A stretch of 62,940 bases of DNA from CAZWRV01 sp964636325 (GCA_964636325.1 CAZWRV010000033.1:1-62940), one strand, 5' to 3'; counted from the first letter of the stretch, positions 7,843 through 17,922 are shown. A program made the numbers and translations. Notes: generated from the letters alone by a model not told the origin.

Positions 7843-10800
7843 ATGAGAAACATTATAAAGCTCCTCCTGCCGCTTGCCGCCGTATTTTCCGCGTCGCTCC
7901 TTGCCCATGCGGAAGGTCAGGGAAAAACCTGGCCTCTGCCGGCATTGGCTGATGCAGATTCCTGGCAGGCGGCAAATCCCGGAGGAAAAACTTTCTCCTT
8001 CTCCTCCGGGGACGACGTGCTCTCAGTGGACTTCGACTGTTCCGGAGGAAATGCCGCCGAACTGCGCCTGAAAACTCCTGTCCCCATGGCGGACGAAGCT
8101 GACGGCTTCACATTCCTGTGCGGCAACAACGGCGTCCCGTCCGGCCTCCAGATAAATGTGATTCTCAAGGATGCGGATGGTAAGGAATTCTATTTCTACA
8201 CCTCTTCGTGGTTCTCCTTCAAGAAGGGTCTCTTCTTCCCCGAACACACGCAGAGGCGGACATGCGAGGAACGCTTTACCGTCCCCGGCCTGGCCAGGAT
8301 AAAACCCGAACCGGACGACAACGCCACATTGCGCGGAGCAAAAGCTTTCGCAAAGCCGGTCCGGCCGTTTTCTCTGATCGGCCTTCAGTTCGCAGGAGAG
8401 CACCAATACAAGGGCACCCCGTCCACCATATTCTTCTTCAAGGACTTCCGCTTCACAAATCTCAGTTCCGAAAACTCCCGCCTCTACTATCAGTTCAGGG
8501 ATCAGGAACGTTTCGGCGAGCTGGATCCCCTGCCCTCGCTTACGCTCGCACACATGGGCAAGTGGTATGGCAGGCGCTTTGAAATGAGCTGGGATGTCCG
8601 CGACAGCTTCGGCGGCAACCCGTTCTTAGCCGAAGGCAGGACTTTCGATATAATCCCGGAGGATTCCGGAGGCGAAGGGAAAAAGCCGCTCCATATCCAG
8701 CTTGCGCAGAAGATCGAATTCCCGGTCACTGAAAAAGGGACCTACTGGGTGCGTGTCAAAAACCGCTGGACCAACAACGTAAAGGACCCCGTCCCGGAGC
8801 TTGTGGAGGAGAGGGAGTTCCGGCTTGACATTATCAATGGCAAGGAACGCCCAGACCGAAAATCCGTCCCGTCCGAAGCTAGAATTGCGAACAACTTCGT
8901 CAGAATCGCGCCGGAGCGGATTTCGCTGATTTACTCCATGGACGAGAAGTTCGCAGTCAATATACTTTTCTGGAAGCCCGGCGACGAAGTCAAGGATGTG
9001 GCCTGCCGTATCACAATCTCAGTCCGCACGGCAAGCAGCGGCGACCAGTTGAGAACCTACGATCTCGTCCCGGCATGGGAGGGCGACAGGCCATTCTCGC
9101 ACACTGTAGACCTTTCCGAACTCCCTTCCGGCGCCTACAGGATCAAGGCAAGCATCATCGCCGGCAAAAAGATCTTTGACGAAGTGGAAAGGCTTGTCGG
9201 GAAAAAGGCACCGGCTACGGAGGATAAGGCGGCGGAGATTCCGGATTCCGTTCCAACCTGGAAGGAGATGCTCTCGCGTCCGAAACCGATGTTCCACCTG
9301 ACCCCGATGCTCCCCGGCGACATTCCGCAGAACAGTCCGCAGGCATGGGACGAACACTACAAGCCTTTCCTTGACAAGGCCGGCGACTTGTCAAATGAAA
9401 TAGAGCTTTCATTCGACTGGAACACCGTCGAGCCCCTGCCCGGGGTTTACGACTGGAACTTTGTCGACCGTTTCGTGGATTATGCCGGCGCCAAAGGACT
9501 TACCGTCCAGCTCTGGCCTTCATTCCGAGACCTGCCGGAATGGATTCCAGGCTTCTACGAGAAAAGTTCCGAGGGGCAGATCTTCGGCAGCAGGCAGGCG
9601 TACCTTTTCCACGGCGGACGCCCGAACTATGCAAACGCGCCGGAAATCAGTTCCGGAATATTGGATTTTGCAAGGAACACTGCGGTCAGATACCGGACAC
9701 ACCCCGCCGTCCACAGCTACTTCTTCTGCTTCGAACATCCCGGCGACGCCCCATACGTCGGCTGGTATGAGGGATACGCGGACGAAAGTATCAATGCCTT
9801 CCGCGAGGACTGCCGGAAAAAGTTCAAGGATGTCCAGGAACTCAATGCGAAATGGTCGACAAATTGCAATTCCTGGGACGCCGTCGTACCGCCCTCCAAG
9901 GATTCGATCTCTCAATACTGGCTCGACTGGCTTCTCTTCAAGCGGAGAAGAATCGAAGGCCTGCTGAAGGGCTGCGTCACCTCCATAAGGAGCGCAGACC
10001 CGAAACGTCTGATAGACATGTATGCCGACGGAATCGACGATTTCAAATGGTTCCACGAGCAGGGCTGCATGTCGGCGAACGGCGGCAGCCACGACGCCAT
10101 GGCCATGCCCGACTACGCTGCGTTCCCGATGCTTGGGCTCCCGCAGCGCACCGAGGACCACTCCCCCGGCAATTGGACAGCCTACTTTCCGACACAGCTC
10201 GACGCAAGCGTGTTCGCGATGATGGCCGGCGCAGGGGCAAACGCCCACTGCAAGGCGTATGTTTTCACAAAAAACAAATTCTCCGACATGCAGAATCCAA
10301 ACGTATCCCTGGGAAGATACAAATGGTTTATGCCAATATGGACGGAACTGCGGAACACCGAACTACTTCAGCCCATTGAGGTTTTCATCCTCAAGGACGA
10401 AGCATCATATCTCGTCCGCGCCAGGACAACATATACCGGATGGTGGTCGGATCCGTGGGGACTGATAAATCTTTCGCAAGCCCAGGTTCCATGCGCCGCC
10501 GGCTACGGAGACATGTGGGAGAACGGCAAGCTTCTAATCGTCAATTCTGCAATGGACAACATGCGGATATCACTGGCAGAACGGATAGTCCGCTACGCCG
10601 AAAACGGAGGGACGGTCCTCATGTGCGCCGATTCCGGACGCAATTGCATCGAAGACCAGGACCAAGACTGGATGCTCCTGAAGATGTTCGGCTTCGCGCC
10701 GCCGCAAGCCGAGATCGTAAAGGAGCGCAAGACCGTCGCTATCCCTTCTTCAGGAGCCATCTTCGCCGAGGCCAGCAAGCCGTTCACGCTCAGGGATATC

Positions 10801-11289
10801 TGGGATGTCAGACCGTCCGAGGTGGCGGAGACCGCCGCATTCTTCGATGGCGATCAGAAGCGCGCGGCGATTTCCTGGAAGCCTTTCGGCAAGGGCAAGG
10901 TGGCCGTCGTCTGGGCTCAGACCATCGTACCTCCGCTTTTCTCCGAGGAAAACGCTAAATACGCATTCCTCGGCGACGTCGCCAGGTGGGCCGGAGTCCA
11001 GCCAATCGCAGAAGTTACGGATAACAGATTCTGGACAAACATGCTTAAATCCAAGGACGGCAAGAGCTTCTACGGCCTCGTCCATGTCGGATCATGGCAG
11101 AACACCCCGTCAGAAACCGTGGAAGGGGCCGTCCGATGGCTCAGGCTCCCTGAAGCATCATACAAGATCACAGAACTTATATCCTGGAAGGATCTTGGGG
11201 AATGGACTTCGGAGAAACTGGCAAAAGAAGGCATCCCCGTCAAGTTGCGGCCACGCGAAGTCGCCATCTACAGGATGAGCAAGCAATAA
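7843..11289 (+). CDS. Large secreted GH42-like glycoside hydrolase, paralogue 2
   Basis: A 1148-residue protein with a clear signal peptide (MRNIIKLLLPLAAVFSASLL, then AHA). N-terminal ~480 residues: beta-rich accessory domains. From ~500 a barrel-like region begins with ELSFDWNTVEPLPGVYDWNF, typical of GH42-like clan A enzymes. It continues with YFFCFEHPGD (E631, a possible acid/base), then VQELNAKWSTNCNSWD, equivalent to the GH42 LNxxWGTxFW pattern. Residues ~880-1050 resemble the GATase-like trimerisation domain (GGTVLMCADSGRNC). Same architecture as the protein at 1637, but diverged. Starts at ATG 7843 just after repeat B. Probably acts outside the cytoplasm on the same complex glycan as the sulfatase and GH38 mannosidase. 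Exact family and activity are uncertain. Confidence 0.65.
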   Translation: MRNIIKLLLPLAAVFSASLLAHAEGQGKTWPLPALADADSWQAANPGGKTFSFSSGDDVLSVDFDCSGGNAAELRLKTPVPMADEADGFTFLCGNNGVPSGLQINVILKDADGKEFYFYTSSWFSFKKGLFFPEHTQRRTCEERFTVPGLARIKPEPDDNATLRGAKAFAKPVRPFSLIGLQFAGEHQYKGTPSTIFFFKDFRFTNLSSENSRLYYQFRDQERFGELDPLPSLTLAHMGKWYGRRFEMSWDVRDSFGGNPFLAEGRTFDIIPEDSGGEGKKPLHIQLAQKIEFPVTEKGTYWVRVKNRWTNNVKDPVPELVEEREFRLDIINGKERPDRKSVPSEARIANNFVRIAPERISLIYSMDEKFAVNILFWKPGDEVKDVACRITISVRTASSGDQLRTYDLVPAWEGDRPFSHTVDLSELPSGAYRIKASIIAGKKIFDEVERLVGKKAPATEDKAAEIPDSVPTWKEMLSRPKPMFHLTPMLPGDIPQNSPQAWDEHYKPFLDKAGDLSNEIELSFDWNTVEPLPGVYDWNFVDRFVDYAGAKGLTVQLWPSFRDLPEWIPGFYEKSSEGQIFGSRQAYLFHGGRPNYANAPEISSGILDFARNTAVRYRTHPAVHSYFFCFEHPGDAPYVGWYEGYADESINAFREDCRKKFKDVQELNAKWSTNCNSWDAVVPPSKDSISQYWLDWLLFKRRRIEGLLKGCVTSIRSADPKRLIDMYADGIDDFKWFHEQGCMSANGGSHDAMAMPDYAAFPMLGLPQRTEDHSPGNWTAYFPTQLDASVFAMMAGAGANAHCKAYVFTKNKFSDMQNPNVSLGRYKWFMPIWTELRNTELLQPIEVFILKDEASYLVRARTTYTGWWSDPWGLINLSQAQVPCAAGYGDMWENGKLLIVNSAMDNMRISLAERIVRYAENGGTVLMCADSGRNCIEDQDQDWMLLKMFGFAPPQAEIVKERKTVAIPSSGAIFAEASKPFTLRDIWDVRPSEVAETAAFFDGDQKRAAISWKPFGKGKVAVVWAQTIVPPLFSEENAKYAFLGDVARWAGVQPIAEVTDNRFWTNMLKSKDGKSFYGLVHVGSWQNTPSETVEGAVRWLRLPEASYKITELISWKDLGEWTSEKLAKEGIPVKLRPREVAIYRMSKQ

Positions 11290-11329
11290 AAAAACGGCAA
11301 GTAGGCTATGCTGCATCAGTTCAGCCTGC

Positions 11330-11616
11330 GCAGGCCTCGAAGCTATACGCCTTGGAGCAATGGGCATCAAGGTAAATGATGGACGAGGCCATATGTCCCA
11401 CATGACATGACGAAAACGTCTCGCGGCATCGAGCTGCCGTTCGGCGCCTTCGCTTACGATGCAGAGGCAGATGTCGCTGTCGGGTCACGCCTCGCCTCGG
11501 GCGTGCGAACCGAAGAGATACACCTCCTGCAGGGGCATCACACGGTCGAAAGCCTCCAGGCACGCCTTGATAGTGTCCGCCTGTGCACTCAGGTTCGGTG
11601 GTAAATTTTCAAGCAT
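11330..11616 (-). pseudogene. Minimal nucleotidyltransferase (MNT) with internal stop
   Basis: Reading from ATG at 11616 on the minus strand gives 43 codons ending VYLFGSHARGEA, then an in-frame TGA at 11485-11487, then DSDICLCIVSE. Together these form the nucleotidyltransferase signature GSxARGEAxxDSDIxL. Downstream, FRHVMWDIWPRPSFTLMPIAP continues the family pattern, after which similarity ends early. No HEPN partner is found beside it. The stop and the truncated C-terminus indicate a dead remnant, probably of an antitoxin-type MNT gene. It occupies most of the otherwise empty 11290-11763 interval; nothing else is seen there. Confidence 0.75.
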
Positions 11617-11763
11617 TAATTTCTTTTCTTAATATGCTCCTGAAATCAGATGTAGGCAACAATGGTCTTGTAATCGGCCCTTGAAATAAATACTCTTCTT
11701 CTTAATATATCATCCCTAACCGTCGGATCATCCGATCATCCAGCAACTTGAAAGGCACCTATC

Positions 11764-13854
11764 ATGCGCATCCACTTGGTTCCCAACTCGCACATCGATC
11801 CTGTCTGGCTCTGGGACAAGTACGAGGGAATAGACGAAGTCCTCGCAACTTTCCGATCCGCCTGCGACCGGCTTGAGGAATATCCGGAACTCACGTTCTC
11901 CGCCAGCTCGCTCCAGTTCTACGAATGGGTCCTCGAATACGACAGGCCGCTTTTCGAGCGCATAAAGAAAAACATCGCCGCCGGCCGCTGGGAGATCGTA
12001 GGTGGATGGTGGGTCGAATCCGACTCCAACCTCCCCAGCGAGGCCAGCATGCGCAAGCAGGCCAAGCTTTCAAAGGCGTTTTCGCTTAAACACTTCGGAG
12101 TTTCAAGCGACGTGGCATATCTTCCCGACACGTTCGGCCATCCGGCGACGCTGCCCATGATCCTCTCGGAGACCGGCTTCAAATATTTCATCTTCTGCAG
12201 GCCCGGCGCGCACGAGAACTCAGACCTGCCCTCGAACCTCTTCTGGTGGGAATACAAGGGCTGCAAGGTGCTCGCATACCGTCTCAAGCACCACTACAAC
12301 CAGTGGGTTCCGGAAAACGAGCACACCGGCAAGCTGCGCGAAATCCTGAAGGATGAAGAATACAGCCGGAGCGCCGTGAACTGCTTCCTCTTCGGCGTCG
12401 GCGACCACGGCGGCGGGCCGACCATCGCCCAAATCGAATCGTTCAACAGGCTCATCAAGGAACGCCCCTCCGACCTCGCTTACTCCACCTGCAAACGCTT
12501 CTTCGATGAGGCGGCGGAAATTCCGGACATCCCGGCCTATTCCGGCAACCTGCACATGCACGCGGTAGGATGCTACTCGATCATGCGCAACATCAAGCAG
12601 GGGGTCCGCGGCTCCGAACAGCAGCTCGCCTACGCCGCCCGTTCGCTCAAGCTCGCAGGAAAATCGTCGAGATGCCTCGACCCGCTCTGGAAGACAACTC
12701 TCTTCAACCAGTTCCACGACATACTTCCCGGCTCATGCGCTCCGCACGCCGCACAGTTCGCGTGCGACGAGCTCGGAGGCGTCGCCGCCGAATGCCGGAA
12801 CTCAGCATATGGAGCGCTCAAATCCGTCTCCGGAAGAACTCCGTCAAAGGTCAAGGAAGGCGAATTCCGCATCTTCAACACGTTGCCGTTCGACATAACA
12901 TGCCCCTTGAAAATCGAGGCGTTCAGCGGCTACAGGCCGGAACTCCAGTTCCGCGACAGCGCCGGCAAAACTATCCGAATCCAGAAAGTCCTCGAATCCG
13001 TCCGATGCGGCAACAGCCGCTGGGAATTCGTCGACACAATTCCCGCAAGGAGCTTCAAGGCCTACCACTTCGACACTTCATCGCCGATTGAGCCTGCCCC
13101 CGGCGAGGCTGCGCATTTCCATGCTGGAACATCCATCACCAACGAGTCGTTCACGATAAACGCCGACGGGACTGTCATCTCCGCAAACGGAAGCCAGCTG
13201 CTCAAGTCGCCTCCGAAATTCGTGGCGCTAAATGACGAATCAGACACCTGGGGCCACGGCGTCAGATGCTACAACAAGCCTACCGGCGGATTCAATCTGG
13301 CGTCAAGCACCGTAATGACCGGTTCCGTGACGCAGAAGCTATACCAGCGGTGGAACTTCAATAATTCTTCCATAGATATCGTCTGGTCGCTTTTTGCTGG
13401 AATCCCGCAGATCTTCGCCGACATCACCGTCGACTGGGCGGAACAGCGAACGATCCTGAAGATGGAGCTCGATCCATCCGGCGCAGGTTCGCAGGATTAT
13501 CTCGTCCAGGCCGCGGGCGGCTCAATCGAGTGCAAGGCCGACGGCGCCGAGATGCCCATGCACGGATGGCTCAGGATTCCAGTCGGCAAGGAACAGCTCG
13601 CCGTCGTCCAGGACGGAGCGTTCGCCTACGACTGCCTGAACGGACGCCTGCGCCTGACACTCGTCCGCTCAAGCCTTTACGGATACGACATAGGCTGCAA
13701 ACTCTTCCCCGAGGACACGCAGCAGCACACCGACCAGGGCATCCACAAGTTCCGCCTCTGCCTGCTCCCAGGCAGGAATTTCAAGGAGAAGGAGCTTGAC
13801 CAGGCCGCGCTCGCATTCGTCGAGCCGCTCATGGTGATCAGGGAGACGAGGTAG
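11764..13854 (+). CDS. GH38 alpha-mannosidase
   Basis: A 696-residue retaining alpha-mannosidase. The N-terminus VPNSHIDPVWLW contains the zinc ligands H10 and D12. YLPDTFGHPATLP contains D122, the catalytic nucleophile, and FNQFHDILPGS is the conserved C-terminal catalytic-domain motif with another zinc His. The C-terminal ~320 residues are the beta-sandwich domains of the family. It is shorter than many bacterial members (~850-1000 residues) but all core motifs are present. No signal peptide, so cytoplasmic action on imported oligosaccharides is likely. Together with the sulfatase and secreted GH42-like proteins it suggests breakdown of a sulfated or mannose-containing glycan. Starts at ATG 11764. 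Confidence 0.93.
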   Translation: MRIHLVPNSHIDPVWLWDKYEGIDEVLATFRSACDRLEEYPELTFSASSLQFYEWVLEYDRPLFERIKKNIAAGRWEIVGGWWVESDSNLPSEASMRKQAKLSKAFSLKHFGVSSDVAYLPDTFGHPATLPMILSETGFKYFIFCRPGAHENSDLPSNLFWWEYKGCKVLAYRLKHHYNQWVPENEHTGKLREILKDEEYSRSAVNCFLFGVGDHGGGPTIAQIESFNRLIKERPSDLAYSTCKRFFDEAAEIPDIPAYSGNLHMHAVGCYSIMRNIKQGVRGSEQQLAYAARSLKLAGKSSRCLDPLWKTTLFNQFHDILPGSCAPHAAQFACDELGGVAAECRNSAYGALKSVSGRTPSKVKEGEFRIFNTLPFDITCPLKIEAFSGYRPELQFRDSAGKTIRIQKVLESVRCGNSRWEFVDTIPARSFKAYHFDTSSPIEPAPGEAAHFHAGTSITNESFTINADGTVISANGSQLLKSPPKFVALNDESDTWGHGVRCYNKPTGGFNLASSTVMTGSVTQKLYQRWNFNNSSIDIVWSLFAGIPQIFADITVDWAEQRTILKMELDPSGAGSQDYLVQAAGGSIECKADGAEMPMHGWLRIPVGKEQLAVVQDGAFAYDCLNGRLRLTLVRSSLYGYDIGCKLFPEDTQQHTDQGIHKFRLCLLPGRNFKEKELDQAALAFVEPLMVIRETR

Positions 13855-13857
13855 CTC

Positions 13858-13871
13858 CTCCTCTGAAACTT
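13858..13871 (-). repeat. Repeat A end motif (solo)
   Basis: The minus strand reads AAGTTTCAGAGGAG, exactly the 14-bp motif found at 48100-48113 and 48222-48235. It lies 3 bp after the stop of the mannosidase gene. The remainder of 13872-14033 shows no further gene. Confidence 0.6.
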
Positions 13872-14033
13872 GAGTTGCTTGCGACTTCCAGGCGCAAAGG
13901 GTAATTCCATATCATCCGTGACATGGGAAATGCTCTTGTAGCTTTTCAGCCAGGGACGCCTACGTAATCTCGTTGCTAGGAAACGATAAACGTGGCAGGC
14001 CGGAGCTTGGATGCTATTTCCATTTTCAAAATT

Positions 14034-15350
14034 TCACCGGGTGAAATTTTGAAGCAGTTCCACGATTTCCGGCCTGATGACGATGCTCGGCCTGGCATCG
14101 CGCATAAGCTTCATGGCGTCCTCCGCATCCTTGGCCCTGCCGTTGCGCAGAAGCCAGGCGCCTACGACTGCCGCACTTCTTGAATATCCGATCTTGCAAT
14201 GGACATATACTTTTCCTCTGGGCAGATTCAAGCTTATGAATGATACCGCACCTTCAATCTGGCCTTGGGACGGCGCGGTCAGGTCCAGCACTTGCACGTT
14301 CAAATATTCAAGGTCGAGGAAAGGCGTTGACTCGCTGAACTCGCCCGTCAGATCCAACACGGCCCGGACACCTTCTCCAATCGCCTTCTCGGCCTCCTTT
14401 CCGGACAGCATCCGCCCGATAATCAGGCCGGGGACGACTTCATCCCATGCCTTGCACCGCAGCGAATACCACTTCAGCGACAGCCATTGTCCGGCAAGAA
14501 CCGGCCACATCGCCAGCCAGGAAAGCGCGGTGATTTTTCCGTTCCTCTTGCGGAATATCCCGGGCCCCAACCAGTAATATCCTGCGGCCACGGTGGCTAA
14601 AGAGGCCGCCGGCCAGAGGAGAAAAACTCCGGCAGGCCTCATAATCCATGAGGCAAGCAAGAGCGAAAATGCGCCGGCAGCATAATATGCGCCCACCCTG
14701 CGGTTGGGCTTGACATATGTTTTGACGGGCTCGTTTCCAATCAGGTGGAAAACAATTATTGCCAGGATGAAGCCCCCGGCCACATCGACCAGATGATGCT
14801 GCTTCGTGAGTATCGTCGAAAACCCGACAAGGCTGAACCAGACATGCGAGGAAAAGCGCCAAATCCCCTTAGTATGCCTCGCATAGGCGTCGGCGAGGAT
14901 CGTCCGCAATGCGATGTGCAGGGAAGGAAGCAGGTTGAACGGCTTGTCGACGGCGACGAACGGATTGAAAACCGCGCCGAGCAAGCCCTCCGCGTGCGGC
15001 CTTTCAAATGCAAGCCGCATCGGAAAGAGGAGGAAGCAGGCGCCGGCCGACAATATCGCCGCCGCAATCCTTCTGCGGAAAACGAGCAGGTCGCGTTCTT
15101 CGCCGAGCATGAATGGTGCCGCCACGAAGAAGAGATCTATCGACATATACGGAATTACCATCAGTGGGACGAACGGTATCTGCCTCTCCCACTCGAAGAC
15201 CCAGACCGACACATCCGTCCGCAGGGATGTGATGTAGTTGCATAAGTTGTAGACGGCCAAGAAGAGTATGGATGTCGCGACGCTGGTGAAAAACGCCCCC
15301 CTGCTCCATTTCAGGCGCGGCGCGCCAGCGAAACTGAAAAAATCCCCCAC
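14034..15350 (-). CDS. ynbD: PAP2 / dual-specificity phosphatase fusion (YnbD-like)
   Basis: A 438-residue fusion. The N-terminal ~270 residues are a multi-pass membrane PAP2 domain with LLPSLHIALR (PSLH motif) and TKQHHLVDVAGG (catalytic His block). The C-terminal ~150 residues are a dual-specificity phosphatase with HCKIGYSRS, the HC-x5-R active site. This is the architecture of E. coli YnbD. The PAP2 half would remove phosphate from a lipid phosphate; the role of the soluble phosphatase half is unknown. It is the last gene of the five-gene minus-strand operon, and its start overlaps the preceding gene by 40 bp, implying translational coupling. Confidence 0.87.
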   Translation of the reverse strand: MGDFFSFAGAPRLKWSRGAFFTSVATSILFLAVYNLCNYITSLRTDVSVWVFEWERQIPFVPLMVIPYMSIDLFFVAAPFMLGEERDLLVFRRRIAAAILSAGACFLLFPMRLAFERPHAEGLLGAVFNPFVAVDKPFNLLPSLHIALRTILADAYARHTKGIWRFSSHVWFSLVGFSTILTKQHHLVDVAGGFILAIIVFHLIGNEPVKTYVKPNRRVGAYYAAGAFSLLLASWIMRPAGVFLLWPAASLATVAAGYYWLGPGIFRKRNGKITALSWLAMWPVLAGQWLSLKWYSLRCKAWDEVVPGLIIGRMLSGKEAEKAIGEGVRAVLDLTGEFSESTPFLDLEYLNVQVLDLTAPSQGQIEGAVSFISLNLPRGKVYVHCKIGYSRSAAVVGAWLLRNGRAKDAEDAMKLMRDARPSIVIRPEIVELLQNFTR

Positions 15351-17032
15351 TGGTCGATCTCCTCCCTGACTTTTTCAAAACCCGCGTTCCTGACAAGCTC
15401 GTCCATCTCGGCCTGCGTCCGGCAACGCATGACCCACGGCCTGCCCTCCCTGTTGTCAAGAACCCTGGCTATGAACTCAGCCTGCGGATGCCAGGGCTGG
15501 CATGTGTATATCAGGTATCCGCCCGGTTCGACGCACGCGGCAAGGCCGGCGAGCGATTCGCGGAGCGGTGCGTTCTGCGGAAAAAGTTCATAAAGCCCGG
15601 ATACTATGGCGATGTTCGGCTTGGGATCTACGGCCGCCAGCGAGGCGCGGTCGAATGCGTCGCCCTGTACGAAGCCCACGTTTGACAGGCCAAGCCCCTG
15701 GGCGATCTTCCTGCCCGCGTCAAGATTTTCCGCCCTGTAATCTCTGAGGACCGCTGTTATTCCGGCACCCTTGCGCGCCGCCAGCGTCGACAGCACGTAC
15801 CTGCCCGCCCCGGCCGCGATGTCAAGTATCCTCACCTGCCTCCCCTGCGACAGAAGGGAGTCAACGGTCTCGCCGAGGATCTTTTCCATGTTTTCCCGCC
15901 TGATGCGGATCCCGCTCCATCCGGGGCTGTTCAGATACTGCATGTCGATGAACTTTCCGAGAGGGGTCACGCCCTCGGGCTTGTTCGTGTAGACATAGTC
16001 AAGTGTTATTCCGGAGTCGAATCCGTGCTTCCAGCCGATGGATATGCCCTTGCTCAAGCTGCAGAACGTCTTCATCATGAATTTCGTGAGGCGCCATTGC
16101 AGCCCGGCAGGCTCAAGAAACTTCCGATATTGATCATACGTGAAGCCCTCCTTGTCCGCGTCCAGCAGGAAGGAGCGTTCAACGGGAGCATTGAACTGCT
16201 CCAGTGTGAAATCTCTGATCTTGTCGGTGAGCAGCTTGCGGTCCTTCTCATGGAAGATCGCATGGTAGAAGCCGGGAAGTATCTCGAACCTTTTGATCCT
16301 TGACGACAGGTTATCATAGAATTTCCTCTGGGCCGAGATGTGGACGACCCAGTCCGATCCCGCCGCAAGCACCAGCGTCGGAACCACTATCGCCCCGGCG
16401 TCACTCACCACGCGTTCGGAAGTGTCGAAGAGGTCTAAGAGGATGTTCACCGCGATCTGCCTGAAAATCCGCCTGTCGGCGCTGTATTTCCGGGCCTGCT
16501 CAGGATCATGGGTGAGGACGTTCGACTTGACGTAGCTCTTCACATAGCCGTTCCCGAAAAGCCAGTTCTTCAGTCGCAGGAAAGGGATCGCGAGCGGGAC
16601 ATAAAGCTTCACCTTGAATGCCGGAGCCCCCAGTATCAGCGCCCTTATACGGGGCGCGTAGTCGTGAACCCATGTCGCGGCCACCACCGCGCCGACGCTG
16701 TGGGCGATTACGGCTACGTTCTCAATCTGCAAGGAGTATTCCCTGCAGATGAGGCCCGCGAAGCTGTCGGCGTCCCTTACGACCGCCGCAAGACTTTCCG
16801 CCGCCCCCCGTTCGCCGGGCGAATTCCCGTGTCCGCGCTGATCCCATGCGAAGAACGACACGTCGTCAAGTCCAAGCGCTTCGACGGTCTCGATCCAGCG
16901 CTCGGAATGCTCATGCCCCCTGTGGAAAAGCAGGATCGCCCGGCCGGAACTACCTTCCGCAGGCCAGGCCCGGTAGAACAGCTCCGTCCCGTCCCAGGAC
17001 TTGAATTTCGACTCGATCATCCGCCTTGGCAT
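15311..17032 (-). CDS. ynbC: Alpha/beta-hydrolase / SAM-methyltransferase fusion (YnbC-like)
   Basis: A 573-residue bifunctional protein. Residues ~1-280 are a monoacylglycerol-lipase-like alpha/beta hydrolase: FAWDQRGHGNSPG and the nucleophile elbow AHSVGA (AHSxG in place of GHSxG). Residues ~390-573 are a class I SAM-dependent methyltransferase with motif I VRILDIAAGAGRY. The domain order matches E. coli YnbC. It overlaps plsC by 16 bp upstream and ynbD by 40 bp downstream, so the genes are a tight operon. A lysophospholipase or acyl-ester hydrolase plus lipid methylation role is plausible from context, but the reaction has not been established. Confidence 0.85.
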   Translation of the reverse strand: MPRRMIESKFKSWDGTELFYRAWPAEGSSGRAILLFHRGHEHSERWIETVEALGLDDVSFFAWDQRGHGNSPGERGAAESLAAVVRDADSFAGLICREYSLQIENVAVIAHSVGAVVAATWVHDYAPRIRALILGAPAFKVKLYVPLAIPFLRLKNWLFGNGYVKSYVKSNVLTHDPEQARKYSADRRIFRQIAVNILLDLFDTSERVVSDAGAIVVPTLVLAAGSDWVVHISAQRKFYDNLSSRIKRFEILPGFYHAIFHEKDRKLLTDKIRDFTLEQFNAPVERSFLLDADKEGFTYDQYRKFLEPAGLQWRLTKFMMKTFCSLSKGISIGWKHGFDSGITLDYVYTNKPEGVTPLGKFIDMQYLNSPGWSGIRIRRENMEKILGETVDSLLSQGRQVRILDIAAGAGRYVLSTLAARKGAGITAVLRDYRAENLDAGRKIAQGLGLSNVGFVQGDAFDRASLAAVDPKPNIAIVSGLYELFPQNAPLRESLAGLAACVEPGGYLIYTCQPWHPQAEFIARVLDNREGRPWVMRCRTQAEMDELVRNAGFEKVREEIDQWGIFSVSLARRA

Positions 17033-17742
17033 AGCAGCTCCTCCACTTTCAGTTTTAATGTTTCAGATATCTTTTCGCAGGACTCCCTGTCGGCATTGAA
17101 ATCCTTGAAGTTGAGCGGCTCGCCGACGACAATTTTCACTTTTTTGGGAAACGGAAAGAGCCGTCCTTTCGGCCAGGCCTCGAACGCGCCTTTCACCGCG
17201 CAAGGAAAAACGGGGACGTCAAGTCCTGCCGCAAGGACGCCGATTCCCGGCTTGAAGCTTCCGATTCTGCCGTCGGTCGAGCGCGTCCCCTCCGGAAAAA
17301 TGACCAGGATGTTCCCTGGATTCTGCAGGAGAGCCCTGCATATCCCTATGCTGTTTCTAGCCGACTTAGAGCGGGAGAAGGGAATCGCGTTGACGAAAAT
17401 CGCCGTGAAGAACACACGGTGGACCTTCCTGAAAAAGTAGTCCTCAGCCGCCGCCGGGAATATCCGGTGAATCCTTTGGGCGGGCAATGCCGAAATCAGA
17501 CCCAAGGCGTCAAGATGGCTCGTATGGTTCGAGACCATTATGAAGGAACCTTCCATCGCAAGCCGGCTTCCGCCTTCTATTTCCAGGCGGTGGTAAATCT
17601 TCAGCCAGAGGCGCATCAGCGCGGCGCCTAGAAGCCTGAACCCGTAGACAAGCATGTCCGGCTCCCTCGGAAAACTACGAAGCCGCTCGTAGAAGTCCTT
17701 GTCGATATCCGGAGCCGTATCATATTTCCATTCAGTGTCCAC
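17017..17742 (-). CDS. PlsC-like 1-acyl-glycerol-3-phosphate acyltransferase
   Basis: A 241-residue acyltransferase with the HX4D catalytic motif NHTSHLD and the substrate-binding block FPEGTRSTDGR, both hallmarks of LPLAT/PlsC enzymes that acylate lysophosphatidic acid. A short hydrophobic stretch near residues 30-45 would tether it to the membrane. It lies between the cytidylyltransferase and the YnbC-like gene, a position it does not hold in the four-gene E. coli ynb operon, so the operon here could make phosphatidic acid, activate it and transfer it. Called plsC-like rather than plsC because a separate housekeeping copy may exist elsewhere. Confidence 0.88.
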   Translation of the reverse strand: MDTEWKYDTAPDIDKDFYERLRSFPREPDMLVYGFRLLGAALMRLWLKIYHRLEIEGGSRLAMEGSFIMVSNHTSHLDALGLISALPAQRIHRIFPAAAEDYFFRKVHRVFFTAIFVNAIPFSRSKSARNSIGICRALLQNPGNILVIFPEGTRSTDGRIGSFKPGIGVLAAGLDVPVFPCAVKGAFEAWPKGRLFPFPKKVKIVVGEPLNFKDFNADRESCEKISETLKLKVEELLCQGG

Positions 17743-17922
17743 TTGCGCCCCTGGGAACGAGCAGATATTTTAAAATTGGCGGGATACCGAAACCTGCCGA
17801 TACCTTTCGATAACTGCCATCAATCATGTTTCCCAACAAGCGGTGACCCGGCGGCTTGATGACCCACGACCTACTACCACTCATCATCAATTATCCGCCA
17901 TCCTGCATCCGGTGCTTTTTAC
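17743..17922. other. Intergenic spacer with degenerate GGTATCGG repeats
   Basis: 180 bp inside the lipid operon. The minus strand reads GGTATCGGCAGG (complement of 17793-17804), preceded by TTATCGAAA and followed by TTTCGGTATC. The same GGTATCGGNAGG core occurs in the spacers at 35761 and 37259. No gene is seen. Confidence 0.45.

Noticed and set aside
11485..11487. Selenocysteine recoding of the TGA in the MNT gene
   Set aside because: The residue falls at a position not needing Cys/Sec, no SECIS-like hairpin was noticed, and the C-terminus is truncated as well.
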